Below are positions 34,388-44,876 of a DNA stretch of 64,000 bases, piece by piece. The position numbers were made by a program, and so were the translations under genes. This stretch comes from Stereocaulon alpinum (taxonomy: Eukaryota; Ascomycota; Lecanoromycetes; Lecanorales; Stereocaulaceae): positions 682,001-746,000 of the forward strand of contig JAEUBA010000003.1 of assembly GCA_018257865.1 (NCBI GenBank), read 5' to 3'. How positions within the stretch are numbered: the first letter of the stretch is position 1; each line of letters begins with the position of its first letter. The notes below the pieces were generated by a model that was not told where the DNA came from, did no database searches, and was given only the letters and a program-made list of their open reading frames with translations.

Positions 34388-36937
34388 TCATTTCTTGTTC
34401 TTCTCCGCTATCGCCTTCTCATGTTTAGCCACCAGTTCCTTCCTACTTGAACGTCAGCCAGTCTTCTCCTAAAAACCCCCCGACCAAGAAAAGGAGAATC
34501 ACTTACTGCAACTGCCCAGTCGCAGGACTATAATGGCTAAACTCCATGCCAAACTCCCCCTTACCCTGCGTGGCCGCCCTCAACTGCGTACTGAACCCAA
34601 ACATGGAATTCAAACTACAATCCGCGTACAGCGTGAAATCCTCCGGTCCTATTTCCGTATCGGAAATCGTTGCATTGCTCTTATTGAGCAGTCCCACAAT
34701 GTTCCCTTGAAATTCATTCGGTGCCGTGATAGTAGTTTTCATTATCGGCTCTAGTACCTGAGCACGGCCTCCGCTGAATGCTTTGCGGAATGCTTGTTGG
34801 GTGGCCGTTTTGAATGCCATTTCACTGGAATCGGTCATATGTGTTGCGCCGTCGTTGATGACCATTTTGGCGCCGAGGACTTTGTGACCTACGAGCGGGC
34901 CTTTTTGGCAAGACATTTGGAAGCCTTTATCGCAGGCGAAGATAAATTTCTCGGAGATTGCGCCGCCGGTTACTTGGTTTTCGAACTGGTTTTCATCGAG
35001 CGCGCCCGTTGGTTCAATCCAGCCAACTACTCGTGCAAAGTCACCAGCACCTCCCGTCTGTTTCTTTAATGTGTGATCGAAGTTGACTTTTTCCGTGATT
35101 GTTTCGCGCCATGCTACTTGAGGCTGGCCGACTGCGCAGGCGACGTTGTATTCGCGGCGCATGCGCTCGACGTAGATGTCTAGATGCAACTCACCCATTC
35201 CTGAGATGATGGTTTCCTGAGACTCGATGTCGACATGGACGCGAAAAGTAGGGTCTTCACGCTGGAAGCGGGCCATAGCTTTTGAGAAGTTGGGAAGCTG
35301 ATTGTTGTCTTTTGGTTTGATGGAGAGGGATATGACGGGTTCGGGGACGAACATGGAGGTCATGCTGTAGCCGAGCGTGCCATCTGTAAAGGTATCACCT
35401 GAAGCACATTCGATGCCAAAGACAGCGCAGATTTCACCGGCGCCGATCTCGGTTGTGTCTTCCATTTCGTTGGAATGCATTCGCACAATTCTGGGGACTT
35501 TGACTCTCTTGCTTGTCCGAGCGTTAAAGATGTTGGCGCCTTTTTTGAGTGAGCCTTGGTAGACACGTATGTACGTTAATTGGCCAAAGTTGCTTTCTTC
35601 AAGTTTGAAAGCCAAGCCGACGAAGGGGAGAGAGTTGTAGGATACAAGCTTGACAGGTGCTTCCTGCCGCCGTCGATCTAATGCCAGGTTCTCAACTTCT
35701 GCGGGATTCGGAAGGTAGTCGCAGACAGCATCCAGCATAGGCTGAACAGACTTGTCCGCAAGGGCGGAGCCCATAAATACGGGTGTGAATTTCAACGATA
35801 TCGTAGCTCGCCGAACCGCGGCCTTGATCTGTTCCACAGTAGGCGTCCGCTCGTCAAGGAAGATCTCCGCAATCTCGTCGTCCACATCAGCCAGTGTCTC
35901 AATCAGCCTCCTTCTCTTCTCTTCCGCAAGCGGTTGGACATTTGCAGGTATCTCATCAGAGACTCTAACGGTCTCACCCTTCAGTCCCTCACTGTATATA
36001 GCTTTCATATTGACCAGATCCACAATACCCCTGAATTCATCCTCAACTCCAATAGGCACTTGCATAGCCGCCGCAGGCAACCGCAGCTTATGCGTGATCT
36101 GGTCCACAGCCTTAAATGGATTCGCCCCCGCTCGGTCCATTTTATTGACGAACGATATCCTGGGCACATTATATCTCTTCATCTGCCTATCCACTGTGAT
36201 GGTCTGTGACTGCACACCAGAAACTGCACATAGAATCATGCATGCTCCGTCAAGCACTCGTAGCGCCCTTTCTACCTCTATGGTGAAGTCGATATGCCCT
36301 GGTGTGTCGATCAAATTGATATGATACTTCTCCTCCCTGCCATTCTCCTTCTTGATCCAGTCGCAGTATGTAGCGGCGGATTGGATAGTGATTCCCTTCT
36401 CCCGCTCGAGATCCATCGAGTCCATTTTTGCGCCGACTGCATCTTTGCCGCGGACTTCATGTATGGACTTGATTCGGCCTGTATAGTAGAGGACTCGTTC
36501 CGTGACGGTGGTTTTGCCACTGTCGATATGGGCCTAATAACGTCAATGCATGGGTCGCGAAATATTCGAGGGCCTATCTCACAGCTATGCCAATATTGCG
36601 GACGCGAGATAGCCGTTGGGCTTCCTGGGGCGCGAGGTTATTGATGATGGTCTCTTGTGCGAGATTCTCGGGTTCTGCTGCTTGTTCTAGCCTGTCCTTG
36701 AGGTCAGTCAATGAATACATGATGCTCAAGGTATAATTACACTGCAGCTGCTGCACCAGCCTGCCCGCGCCGTTGCTGCCATCGTCGATCTAGTGGCAAT
36801 GGGTTCGGTTGTAAAGGTTGCAAAGAGGTGGAGACGCAACGAGTCGCCTTGAAAGATAAAGGTGGCGGACGACGACTACAAGATCGTAAATACACCGAGA
36901 ACTGCCTGGGCACTATCAATGCACCATGTGACCGCAT
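34388..36937 (-). CDS. MEF1: Mitochondrial elongation factor G (EF-G1)
   Basis: GTPase that translocates the ribosome in mitochondrial translation. Four exons: 36743-36937, 36583-36696, 34507-36533 and 34388-34442; introns of 46, 49 and 64 bp keep phase and give 796 aa. Exon 1 encodes an Arg-rich presequence. The G1 loop AHIDSGKTT (about residues 104-112) is completed only after splicing RNIGIA to AHID; switch II DTPGHIDF and G4 NKMD follow, then domains II-V up to MEFSHYSPATGQLQ. The last, 18-codon exon restores the expected tail (QLQ|KELVAKHEKAIAEKNKK). The first donor (gtgtaatt) is weak, but the phase and the join are the only ones that keep the frame. Confidence 0.95.
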
Positions 36938-37248
36938 GTCTTTACGAGATAGTTGTTGGCAGAGACTGCAAGTACGGGCGATTTCTTGAGATAACTGAAC
37001 TTTTTCCCTACCTAGCCCTATCCATATCCAACGGCTTGGCGCTTCTAGCCCTAAGTTGCATCAGTTCCTGGAACCTTATGATCCTCCCGGAAGGTGCGTG
37101 TCTTGCTGCAATAGAGCTGGAATACTCTCTTGTTTGATGATCTCTGGAGATGCTGAGTTTACGCATCGTGTATGGTGGCAATTTATACAGTGCTTTTATT
37201 GTCGTTCGTTTGTACATGGTCTCTTATTTACCCAGTCCCAACAGAAGT
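36938..37248. other. Spacer between MEF1 start and UGA2 stop
   Basis: About 310 bp that must hold the MEF1 promoter and the 3' UTR of the dehydrogenase gene. Nothing else visible. Confidence 0.55.
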
Positions 37249-38996
37249 CTAAGATCCCTGAAGAGGCTGTCCCATACCACCTAATGTCACCATCTTCGTA
37301 ATCTGGTATTCTGCCATACCATACTTGCTACCTTCCCGTCCGAAGCCGCTGAATTTGACGCCACCAAACCTGCATCTCGTTAGTCTTCATCAGATCAGCA
37401 AAGCATCAAGAATAGTACTTACGGCGCAGCAGGATCACTGATCAGTCCAGTATTCACACCCACCATGCCCGTCTCCAAAGCCTCAGCAACACGATAACAC
37501 CTATGTAAGTCCCTGCTAAAGAAATAGCCAGCGAGTCCGACCTCAGCAGTATTCGCCATATCCACGACCTCCTTTTCCGTCTCGAATGGAAACAGACCTG
37601 CCACAGGCCCAAAAGTCTCCTCGGAAGCCATTTGCATCTTCATGCTCATTCCCGTAATCACAGTCGGTTCAAAAAAGTTCGTTCCAAGATTTGGCATCTT
37701 GTTACCGCCGACGATAATCTTAGCTCCCTTCTTCTCTGCGTCTCGCACATGTGCATCGACCTTGCTGATGGCGCGGTCGTGGATTAACGGGCCGTGGGTA
37801 ACACCCTCATCGTAGCCACCGCCAACTTTGAAGCCTCTGACTTTCTCTGCGAATGCAGAGGCAAACTTATCGTAGATCCCTTTCTGGACGTAGATCCTGT
37901 TCGCGCAAACGCAAGTCTGACCCGAACTACGGAATTTAGAAGCAACAGCACCAGCAACTGCAATGTCGAGATCTGCATCATCGAAGACGATGAAAGGGGC
38001 ATTACCGCCGAGTTCGAAAGAGAGCTTCTTGAGTGTATCTGCTGATTGCTTCATAAGCAATTTGCCGACACCAGTGGAGCCTGTGAACGAGACTTTGCGG
38101 ACTGTGGAGCTGGAGGTAAGTGCTGCGCCGACTTCGGCTGTGTTGGAAAGGGCGCTGATAACATTGACGACGCCTTTGGGAATTCCGGCGCGTTCGGCGA
38201 GCTCGGTCAGTGCGAGGGATGTGAACGGTGTTTCTCCTGGCGACTTGCAAACAACTGTGCAGCCAGCTGCGATTGCAGGACCAATTTTCCTCGTTATCAT
38301 AGCAGCTGGGAAATTCCAAGGCGTAATAAGTCCGCAAACGCCAACGGGCTCCTTGATGGTGAACACTCTGTTCCCCGGGATACTTGCAGGAATGGTATCG
38401 CCATCCGCTCTTGGTGCCTCCTCACTGAACCACTCGAAGAAGCCCGCCGCGTATGCCACCTCGCCCTTTGCATCAGCCAACGGCTTTCCATTCTCCCATG
38501 TGATAATTTTGGCTAGGTCTTCCTGATTGTCCATCATCAATTGGTACCATTTGTGTAGCATACGTGCTCTTTGGCGGGCTGTGGTTTGACGGAAGGAAGG
38601 AAAAGCGGCGGCAGCAGTTGCGATGGCATTCTCGGTGTCTGCCTTGTCGAATTCTGGGCAAGTTCCTATCAATTTGCCGGTAGATGGGTCTGTATACTGG
38701 ATTTAAAGGCTTGCATAGTAACCAATAGGATTCATACTGACCATGAACCTCAAAGGTTTTGCCGGACTTGGCCTTGATCCATTCTCCATTGACGTAGGCG
38801 ACATTTTGCTTAAAGAGGGAGGGATCGTTGAGCTAGCATCATGTGTCAGCGGAGAAGCGGAGGCAGCTGGCAGTGGACGTACGGGTGGGATGCTGTGGTT
38901 AGGCATGGCGTATGTCCTGACGATGATCTTTGTGAGAGTGAAGGGTTGATAGTATGATTTGAAAGCTACTCGCGATGTTAAACGGAATGCTTGCAT
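37249..38996 (-). CDS. UGA2: Succinate-semialdehyde dehydrogenase
   Basis: Oxidises succinate semialdehyde to succinate in the GABA shunt. Four exons: 38883-38996, 38742-38832, 37423-38689 and 37249-37369; introns of 50, 52 and 53 bp; 530 aa. ALDH landmarks: ITPWNFP, GCTVVCKSPGETP, FTGSTGVGK, the general-base Glu in FELGGNAPFI (about residue 294), the nucleophilic Cys in SGQTCVCANR (about 328) and EETFGPV. The last exon restores the conserved FGGVKFSGFGREG end. The first exon (MQAFRLTSRVAFKSYYQ) looks like a mitochondrial presequence, with an internal ATG at MPNHSIPP as a possible cytosolic start, so dual localisation is possible. Substrate is assigned from overall family resemblance. Confidence 0.92.
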
Positions 38997-39814
38997 AGTG
39001 CAAAAGCAAGTGGAGGAGGGTGATGAAGGCCTAAGTACCTCCACCACATCGCATGGCAAAGTCAATCCATCGTCATTTTTGTGGTCCCTCCACGGCTGTT
39101 CAACGGCGGAAACGGAGACAAGGCCGCGGTTCGTGTCTAATTCCAGGTGTGGGGTAAACTGTTGCAGATCATTTTCTCGCGTCATCGTACATGTTCATCC
39201 CGAGTTCACCTTGAATTTACAAAGTCCTAATGGTCTGTTTGAATCTAGCTATGAGTACACACATTACTGGCCTCCGAAGTGTTCGCCAGACATACGAGTG
39301 TGGAGTATGATCCTGCCACAACGCAAATGCGTCTCTTGTACCCATACGGTGTTAGGCAACCTGAGGAGCTATCCAGGTTTTGATCTTCAAAACCTCCGAT
39401 CCACATCACCTCTCATCTGAGAGCAGCCAATATCCTAATCTCTCGGCTTGATCTCCTCTAAAGAGAAGGGCAGTGATGAAGTCTTTCATAGTCCAAAAGC
39501 TTCGTTTTGGAGAACCGGAGCTTGGCATTTCAGGGCACCACGGCCTCGAGACTTTGCCACGTAGTATTTGGAGTAGCTAGATCTCATTCGAAGGCGGTGC
39601 TCCGATGGTGACTGCTACTAGCCCCTTTTGGTCTCCTCACGGTCCAGGATTATGTGGATCAATGGCTATGTTCTGGCGGGGAGGTGATGTCTTCTCCTGA
39701 TAGACGTCGCGTGGGTTAGGCACCGTGGTGGTCGTCATGGGCCTTTCTTGTGTCTTCACGTCCTCAGTGACCGATGAGCCAGACGTCAAATAGTGGAGGC
39801 TGGCTACAACGCAC
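38997..39814. other. Intergenic, no gene recognised
   Basis: About 820 bp between the UGA2 start and the 3' end of the cyclase gene. A 153-codon open frame (38959-39420, plus strand) overlaps UGA2 exon 1 antisense and has no motif. The part next to 39814 may contain a small extra 3' exon of the cyclase gene (see that entry). Confidence 0.5.
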
Positions 39815-41065
39815 TCACAATTCAGTCTTGCTGACAATATTGCCAGCTTGTTGATCATCTACTGCCCGCTTATTGGTCGTCTGGACATCCATGTAGCCGT
39901 CCAAATCCAACCATTCCGCAGCGAAAGCTGTCACCAGGACAGTCCAATCGCCCACGGTATCCATGTCCAGATGTTCGCCATCGTCAGTCGCTTTATGCCA
40001 TACCGTAGGGAACGGATTCGGGATTAGGTGTAATATATCCACCCCTCTTGCCATGAACGGTAGATGATCGTCTTCAATCAGTCCACCCAACCATCGGTCA
40101 TTACTCTTATCAAGATCGAAGAACCACTTTGGCTCCGCGCGTTTCACTTGCTGATCCTTCGTCCTTGTCCGACCGCTGTTTGATGTACTCCGTCTCGAGG
40201 GATGGTTTGGAGAGGACAAGAGTAGCGACTGCGCACGTAAGCGGTCCTCTAGAGTAGCCATGTTCTGGTATGCCCAGTGCGTAAGTTTAAAGTAGGAAGG
40301 TATTTTCGGGGCCGGCGTCCCTTCACCAAGCAGATCTAATAGCACGAACAAGTGAATTGACGAGATAGCATTGTGGTATGTCGAAAGGGCCGGATGGAAA
40401 GTGGCTTCCATATCAGCAGCTAAAGACTTCGACCCATAGATGGAGTCCTCCTTGGTCCATTGATCGAAAGCTTCCTCTCCATCAAGTAGGATGATCTGTA
40501 TGCCCTTATGCTCTTCTAGTCCCAGATCATAATCTTCTTGTTTGATGCCAGCTTGGTGCATTACGGCCCATTTCTTCGTAAGCGCCTCGTCCAATGACCG
40601 GGCTGTATGCATGAGCATGGCACATGGGGCCGCGCTATCAGTAGCGCCGATGAAGCCTTCGGGAGTCCTTTTGCTGTCATAGTGAGCTACCAATGTCAGA
40701 TAACCGACCTCGCCGGCCTTTGCCCAAGGAGGGTCTCTGGCCGCGATAAGATTGACGAATGGTATCTCCTTGTTGCCTGTCACGGGGGTCTTTGAGGTCG
40801 AATTCTGGAGGCTGACCTTCCATTGCGGGAGGTCGTTATTAAAGAAATCTACAAAGTGTTTGAGTACATTGGTAGAGCCTTGGCTGCCAGGGACTCGAGG
40901 TTGGAGGATGGGTGACAGAAGTTTGCCATTCTTGATATCGAAGTCTTCACCAGGACGAGGAATTGATGTCAGAGCGTCGTCCGAGATAACAGTATATGCT
41001 CTTGAAACGCACACCAGTAGAAGACCCTGCAATGCGTGCAAGACGAGCGATAATATGGGCTTCAT
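39815..41065 (-). CDS. Glutaminyl-peptide cyclotransferase-like M28 zinc enzyme, secreted
   Basis: Converts N-terminal Gln/Glu of peptides to pyroglutamate. Uninterrupted frame of 416 aa with an N-terminal signal sequence (SLVLHALQGLLLVCVSRAYT). Expected M28/QC residues are present: VAHYDSK (His128), the zinc-ligand Asp in GATDSAAPC (Asp143), LDGEEAF (Glu197 catalytic, Glu198 zinc ligand), LLDLLG and DILHLIPNPFPTVWH (His346 zinc ligand). Residues about 280-310 form a basic Ser-rich insert before EPKWF. The stop directly follows GAATT and is part of a perfect donor gtgagt, so a short additional C-terminal exon downstream is possible; I could not pick one. Divergent from the gene at 41420. Confidence 0.92.
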   Translation of the reverse strand: MKPILSLVLHALQGLLLVCVSRAYTVISDDALTSIPRPGEDFDIKNGKLLSPILQPRVPGSQGSTNVLKHFVDFFNNDLPQWKVSLQNSTSKTPVTGNKEIPFVNLIAARDPPWAKAGEVGYLTLVAHYDSKRTPEGFIGATDSAAPCAMLMHTARSLDEALTKKWAVMHQAGIKQEDYDLGLEEHKGIQIILLDGEEAFDQWTKEDSIYGSKSLAADMEATFHPALSTYHNAISSIHLFVLLDLLGEGTPAPKIPSYFKLTHWAYQNMATLEDRLRAQSLLLSSPNHPSRRSTSNSGRTRTKDQQVKRAEPKWFFDLDKSNDRWLGGLIEDDHLPFMARGVDILHLIPNPFPTVWHKATDDGEHLDMDTVGDWTVLVTAFAAEWLDLDGYMDVQTTNKRAVDDQQAGNIVSKTEL

Positions 41066-41419
41066 CGTGTCATGCGAGAATCGAGAGCAGGCTTATGTTA
41101 TCGAATAGAAAGTGTCGTGTGAGAGAACATTGTTACAATGCAAAATGAGCGCAGAGAGTTTCTGCGCTTTCAGGAATGTAACGACTGTGAAATGCTCCCT
41201 GGAGCATGTGGCTCATTGTTCCATGCGAAGCTTGGATGCAAAACAGTAAGATGCCACAGCCCGTCTCTAAGCCCGTAATGGCGATCTCTGGGTCGCTTCG
41301 GTTAGCCGCTCTAAGCGCGTGATCTGGGGCTAAGACTCTTCCCTGCGACTTCCTGAAGTAGAATACCAGTTGAGAATGCCATTTTGTACTAGACCATTCA
41401 GGGCTTAAGAACAGTCAAC
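41066..41419. promoter_or_regulatory. Divergent promoter, cyclase / mitochondrial-type protein
   Basis: 354 bp between two head-to-head start codons. No specific element recognised. Confidence 0.4.
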
Positions 41420-42254
41420 ATGCCACTACAGCGGTTGTCCGTCCTCAGTCTCAACGTAAAGCAGTTGGCTCGACACAGATTAAATACATGGCTTGTTCAA
41501 AGGCCTTCTAGACATTTTGCATCTGTATATCAAACGCCTTCCAAAGCGTGTAAGTCATAGTGGACTTGGAAAGGTGTACAAGAAGCTGATATATTGGTGG
41601 AGCCATTCCGGAGCGCCTTCTCATCTATCATGCCGGCACTGGAAGAATTGTTTTCGTAGGCTCTCTCAAAGTTACCACAATCTTCCTCTTCTCCGCAACC
41701 GTTTTCTTCATTGCCCCCACCATCTACAAAGACCAAGCGCAGCCGCCTTGGGTGGCACCTTCAGGTGAATTATATTACACTAATCACCGGAACGTTGACT
41801 GATACCAGGATTAGTCGCCGTGGCTAGTGCTGTCCCTTTGTTCTATGTTATATACTATGCTTCGCCCTTTGTGGCATATGTTCATATCAAGCTGCCGATG
41901 TTCGCTCGTCGATCGAGAGAGCAACTCTTGAGATGGGCACAGAACATACCTCCGAACACCGAGGTGGAGATGACCACGATCAAATCGTACGGGAGTCTTC
42001 GAACCACCAGGATGCCGATTTCGGAATTGCGGCCCACCAAGGCTCGATTCGGTATCGAGAACCTTATTCGAGTACCAAAACCTTCAACAAGCACAAGCAC
42101 AGGTGTGCGGAGACCGTGGTGGGCACCCAAAGAGCAGACCATATTTTTCGTTGGCAATGAGCGAAGGAAAACTGTCGAAACCGCAGTATGGCAAAAAGCT
42201 CTAGAGCAAATCCGAAGTTCTGGGAATGCTTCGAGTAGAGAAGTGCGTTCATGA
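41420..42254 (+). CDS. Mitochondrial-type two-TM protein of unknown function
   Basis: Three exons: 41420-41549, 41603-41764 and 41809-42254; introns of 53 bp (gtaagt...tggtggag) and 44 bp (gtgaat...taccag); 245 aa. Exon joins give SKAS|IPERLLIYHAGTGRIVFVGSLKV and APSG|LVAVASAVPLFYVIYYASPFV. N-terminal 40 residues are basic and hydroxylated (LNVKQLARHRLNTWLVQRPSRHFAS), a likely mitochondrial presequence. Two hydrophobic segments (VTTIFLFSATVFFIAPTIY and VAVASAVPLFYVIYYASPFVAYV) are followed by a soluble part with LRPTKARFGIENLIRV. The layout is like TMEM70/TMEM186-type inner-membrane assembly proteins, but I cannot name it. The first acceptor lacks a pyrimidine before AG and is chosen on frame. 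Confidence 0.78.
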
Positions 42255-42867
42255 AAAGGTAATAAGACTGTGCTGTCCGCCTGAAGAACGTCATAGGTTG
42301 ATTGTATATCATTGTATTCCACGTTATGGGATTCCCCCTATTCAAATTACTCTTCGAAGGTTCAAACCTTTCAGGTCGTAAGGTCAGCTATCGGCGAATA
42401 CCTTACTACTTGAGCTTCGTGGGAGCAGGCATTCGTTTTTCAAGACCCACAAGAGTGTCTTCAGAGTTAACAGGCCCGAGGACCTCGGAAGTTCATGATC
42501 AACACATTGCAAGGACTGGATGAAACACACTAGTCGCCATACCGTTACCACCCCCCAGAATCCGATGGCCCGTAAAGGTGTTGGCTTAGGTTCAAAACAG
42601 TCTCGGACCACTAGAGCCTCTTATCGAGATTGCAAGGATCTTCCGAGGTCACCAATGTTCCCATGACTTGACTTCACATTATCAATTGCGGCAGCAACCG
42701 CGCTAGTGATCCTGGGATATTGTAAGTACATTTAACCATCACCTGATCCTCCTGACTTCAATCTACATCCATCTTACTTGCACCACCACAATATCTCACA
42801 ATCATTCCTCTTTACCTCAATTTTCCACATCAATTCTACCAAAGTTCAAACACTCCAAACACTAGAC
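42255..42867. other. Intergenic, no gene recognised
   Basis: About 610 bp, 3' flank of the previous gene and promoter of the next. Unsupported short frames only. Confidence 0.5.
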
Positions 42868-43885
42868 ATGTCTGATGCCCTCCTTACTCAGCGTGAGACG
42901 GAGATACTCCAACATGCCTGGCATTGCTTCCAGTCTCCCGATGCGTTGAAGGTGAGTCAAGATCAACGAGGACCTGACAGCTTGAAGCCCTCAAACATGA
43001 CCATCCATTAAATTCGTCAATGTACCCTTGTGCTGATATGTTATCAACATCTCCGTACTTCATCTTCTCATTATTGGGATGTTCGCTATCATCGAACATG
43101 CCCAGCTCACCACCCCTCACAGATTGACATCGAGAAGCTCGCCAAGCGCTGCGGTATGAGCAACCCCAAATCCGCTGCCAACGCCTGGGCCGGCATTAAG
43201 AAGAAGCTCACCAGCGCCCAAGGCGATGATGCAGCCGCCACCAGCGGTAAGATCTTCAATTCTCACCTCAAACGCTATACTTGGATCTAACGACCACACA
43301 TCAGGCGACAATACTATGACCCCCAAGGGCACTCCCGTCAAAGGCACCCCGAAGAAGCGTGCTCCCGCCAAAGCCAAAGCCAAGACTCCCGAGGAGACTG
43401 AAGGTGGTGATCTTGCTGATACTGAGAAGACTCCTGGCGCCGTCTCCCCTTCCGCCAAGAAAGGAGGCCGTAAGCGTAAGGCAGCCGAGATCGCGGACAT
43501 CATCTTCTCCCCTATTAAGGCAGAGGACGACATTGGAGTGAACGACAACGGCGAGACCGCTGCTACTGAGACTCCCGAGAAAAAGAAGCGCGTGTATAAT
43601 CGCAAGCCCAAGGGCGATGTCAACGCCGTGATTGCTAAGCCTGGTAAGAAGCAGTCCAAGGCAAAACAGCAGGCTATGGCGGACACTAAGGCTGCCGTCG
43701 CTGCGGCCAACGCCCATCACGATGCGATGATGGCCAGCACTGAGGATCCCAATATCTCTATGTTTGGTGGTGATGCTCAGATGGAAGAGGCTGATGAGGA
43801 GGGACGTACTTTCGATGAGGAAGAGCAGCGTATAGTCAATGAGCAGCTCAGCACCCTCGTCAAGGGCGGCGAGACTGCTGTCTGA
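42868..43885 (+). CDS. Basic, Lys/Ala/Pro-rich nuclear-type protein
   Basis: Three exons: 42868-42951, 43123-43246 and 43305-43885; introns of 171 and 58 bp; 262 aa. The first two exons form a small helical domain (LTQRETEILQHAWHCFQ ... IDIEKLAKRCGMSNPKSAANAWAGIKKKL), a helix-turn-helix-like arrangement seen at the start of many short fungal nuclear proteins. The rest is a histone-H1-like basic, low-complexity tail with TPKGTPVKGTPKKRAPAKAKAK, KKGGRKRKA and KKKRVYNRKPKG, then an acidic C-terminus (EEADEEGRTFDEEEQ). Probable DNA or chromatin association is inference from composition; no named domain is assigned. Confidence 0.78.
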
Positions 43886-44876
43886 GGTACGACACTCTAT
43901 CTTTCACGGCACTTTCCTCCATGTCTACATCGTACACTGAATGGGGACTACGCTGACACCTCACTTTAGTGCCCTCGTATCCACCGGACCGCCTACAACA
44001 TTTTACGATTCTGTTTACGTCACGCTGCAGAGTTTGTCCCAGGCCGGTCTCCTTTCGGTGGATCTGGCACTCAGTCAGCTTGCATTTCCTTGTCTCAAAA
44101 GTGGTGATCCGGGTGGACACTTTACGAATTGGTCTTTCAATCTTGCGATGTGAATGGTGGAATGGTGGTTGGATCAAACCAACAATGAATGATACGAAAC
44201 GCAATCTGTTGTGCTGATTCTCAGCATCAGTATCGACGCAGGCTGCATATGATGTTCATAACGATGGAGGAATTGCTTTGGTAACGTGAAATCGATCATC
44301 TTGGGTAGCCGGGTACTTAGGCTCTCATGGATAACTTATGCTACATCGATCAATGCCAATCATTTACACTGAGATCTTTATATGCTTGATAATCCTGTGT
44401 GAGGATAAAACGCCCCTTTCCGGCTTGAGGCTTCTTGAAGTGAGAGCTACATCGTTAAGTAAGGTATTGCATTAATGCCACTCATTCGAGTCATCTACCT
44501 TACTCTCACTTGCCTGAGGTTTTGCGCATGCTGCCGCGCACGTAGTATCATGACTTGAAACTGTAATATCCCAATACCACAATGCGCTCTCCAAGGAATC
44601 TGCTCAAGAAACGCAGTCAAATCGGTGTTTCACACCTTCTATTCAACAGCTCCATGCTAAGTACTTGCTATCTCCAAGTAAGGTATTCACAAAAGCAGAC
44701 ATTGCCAACTTGCAAGCTCATAGTAAGCAGAGCTCTCATCTATCTCCCAGCGTTTGCAAAAGCATCAACGAAATCCGAAAAGGTATCCTCTAGCAACATC
44801 TAACCTTTCAAGCCACAGCAATCAACCTCTAACAATCTCCCACCTTCAAAGAATTGTAAAATGTGGGTTTCAGACC
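43886..44876. other. Convergent intergenic region, no gene recognised
   Basis: About 990 bp between two facing 3' ends (the basic nuclear-type gene and MSH6). No gene, repeat or RNA recognised. Confidence 0.55.

Noticed and set aside
43117..43720. 197-codon and 139-codon minus-strand ORFs
   Set aside because: Antisense to the basic nuclear-type protein gene; the Leu/Ser bias is the complement of Lys/Ala codons.
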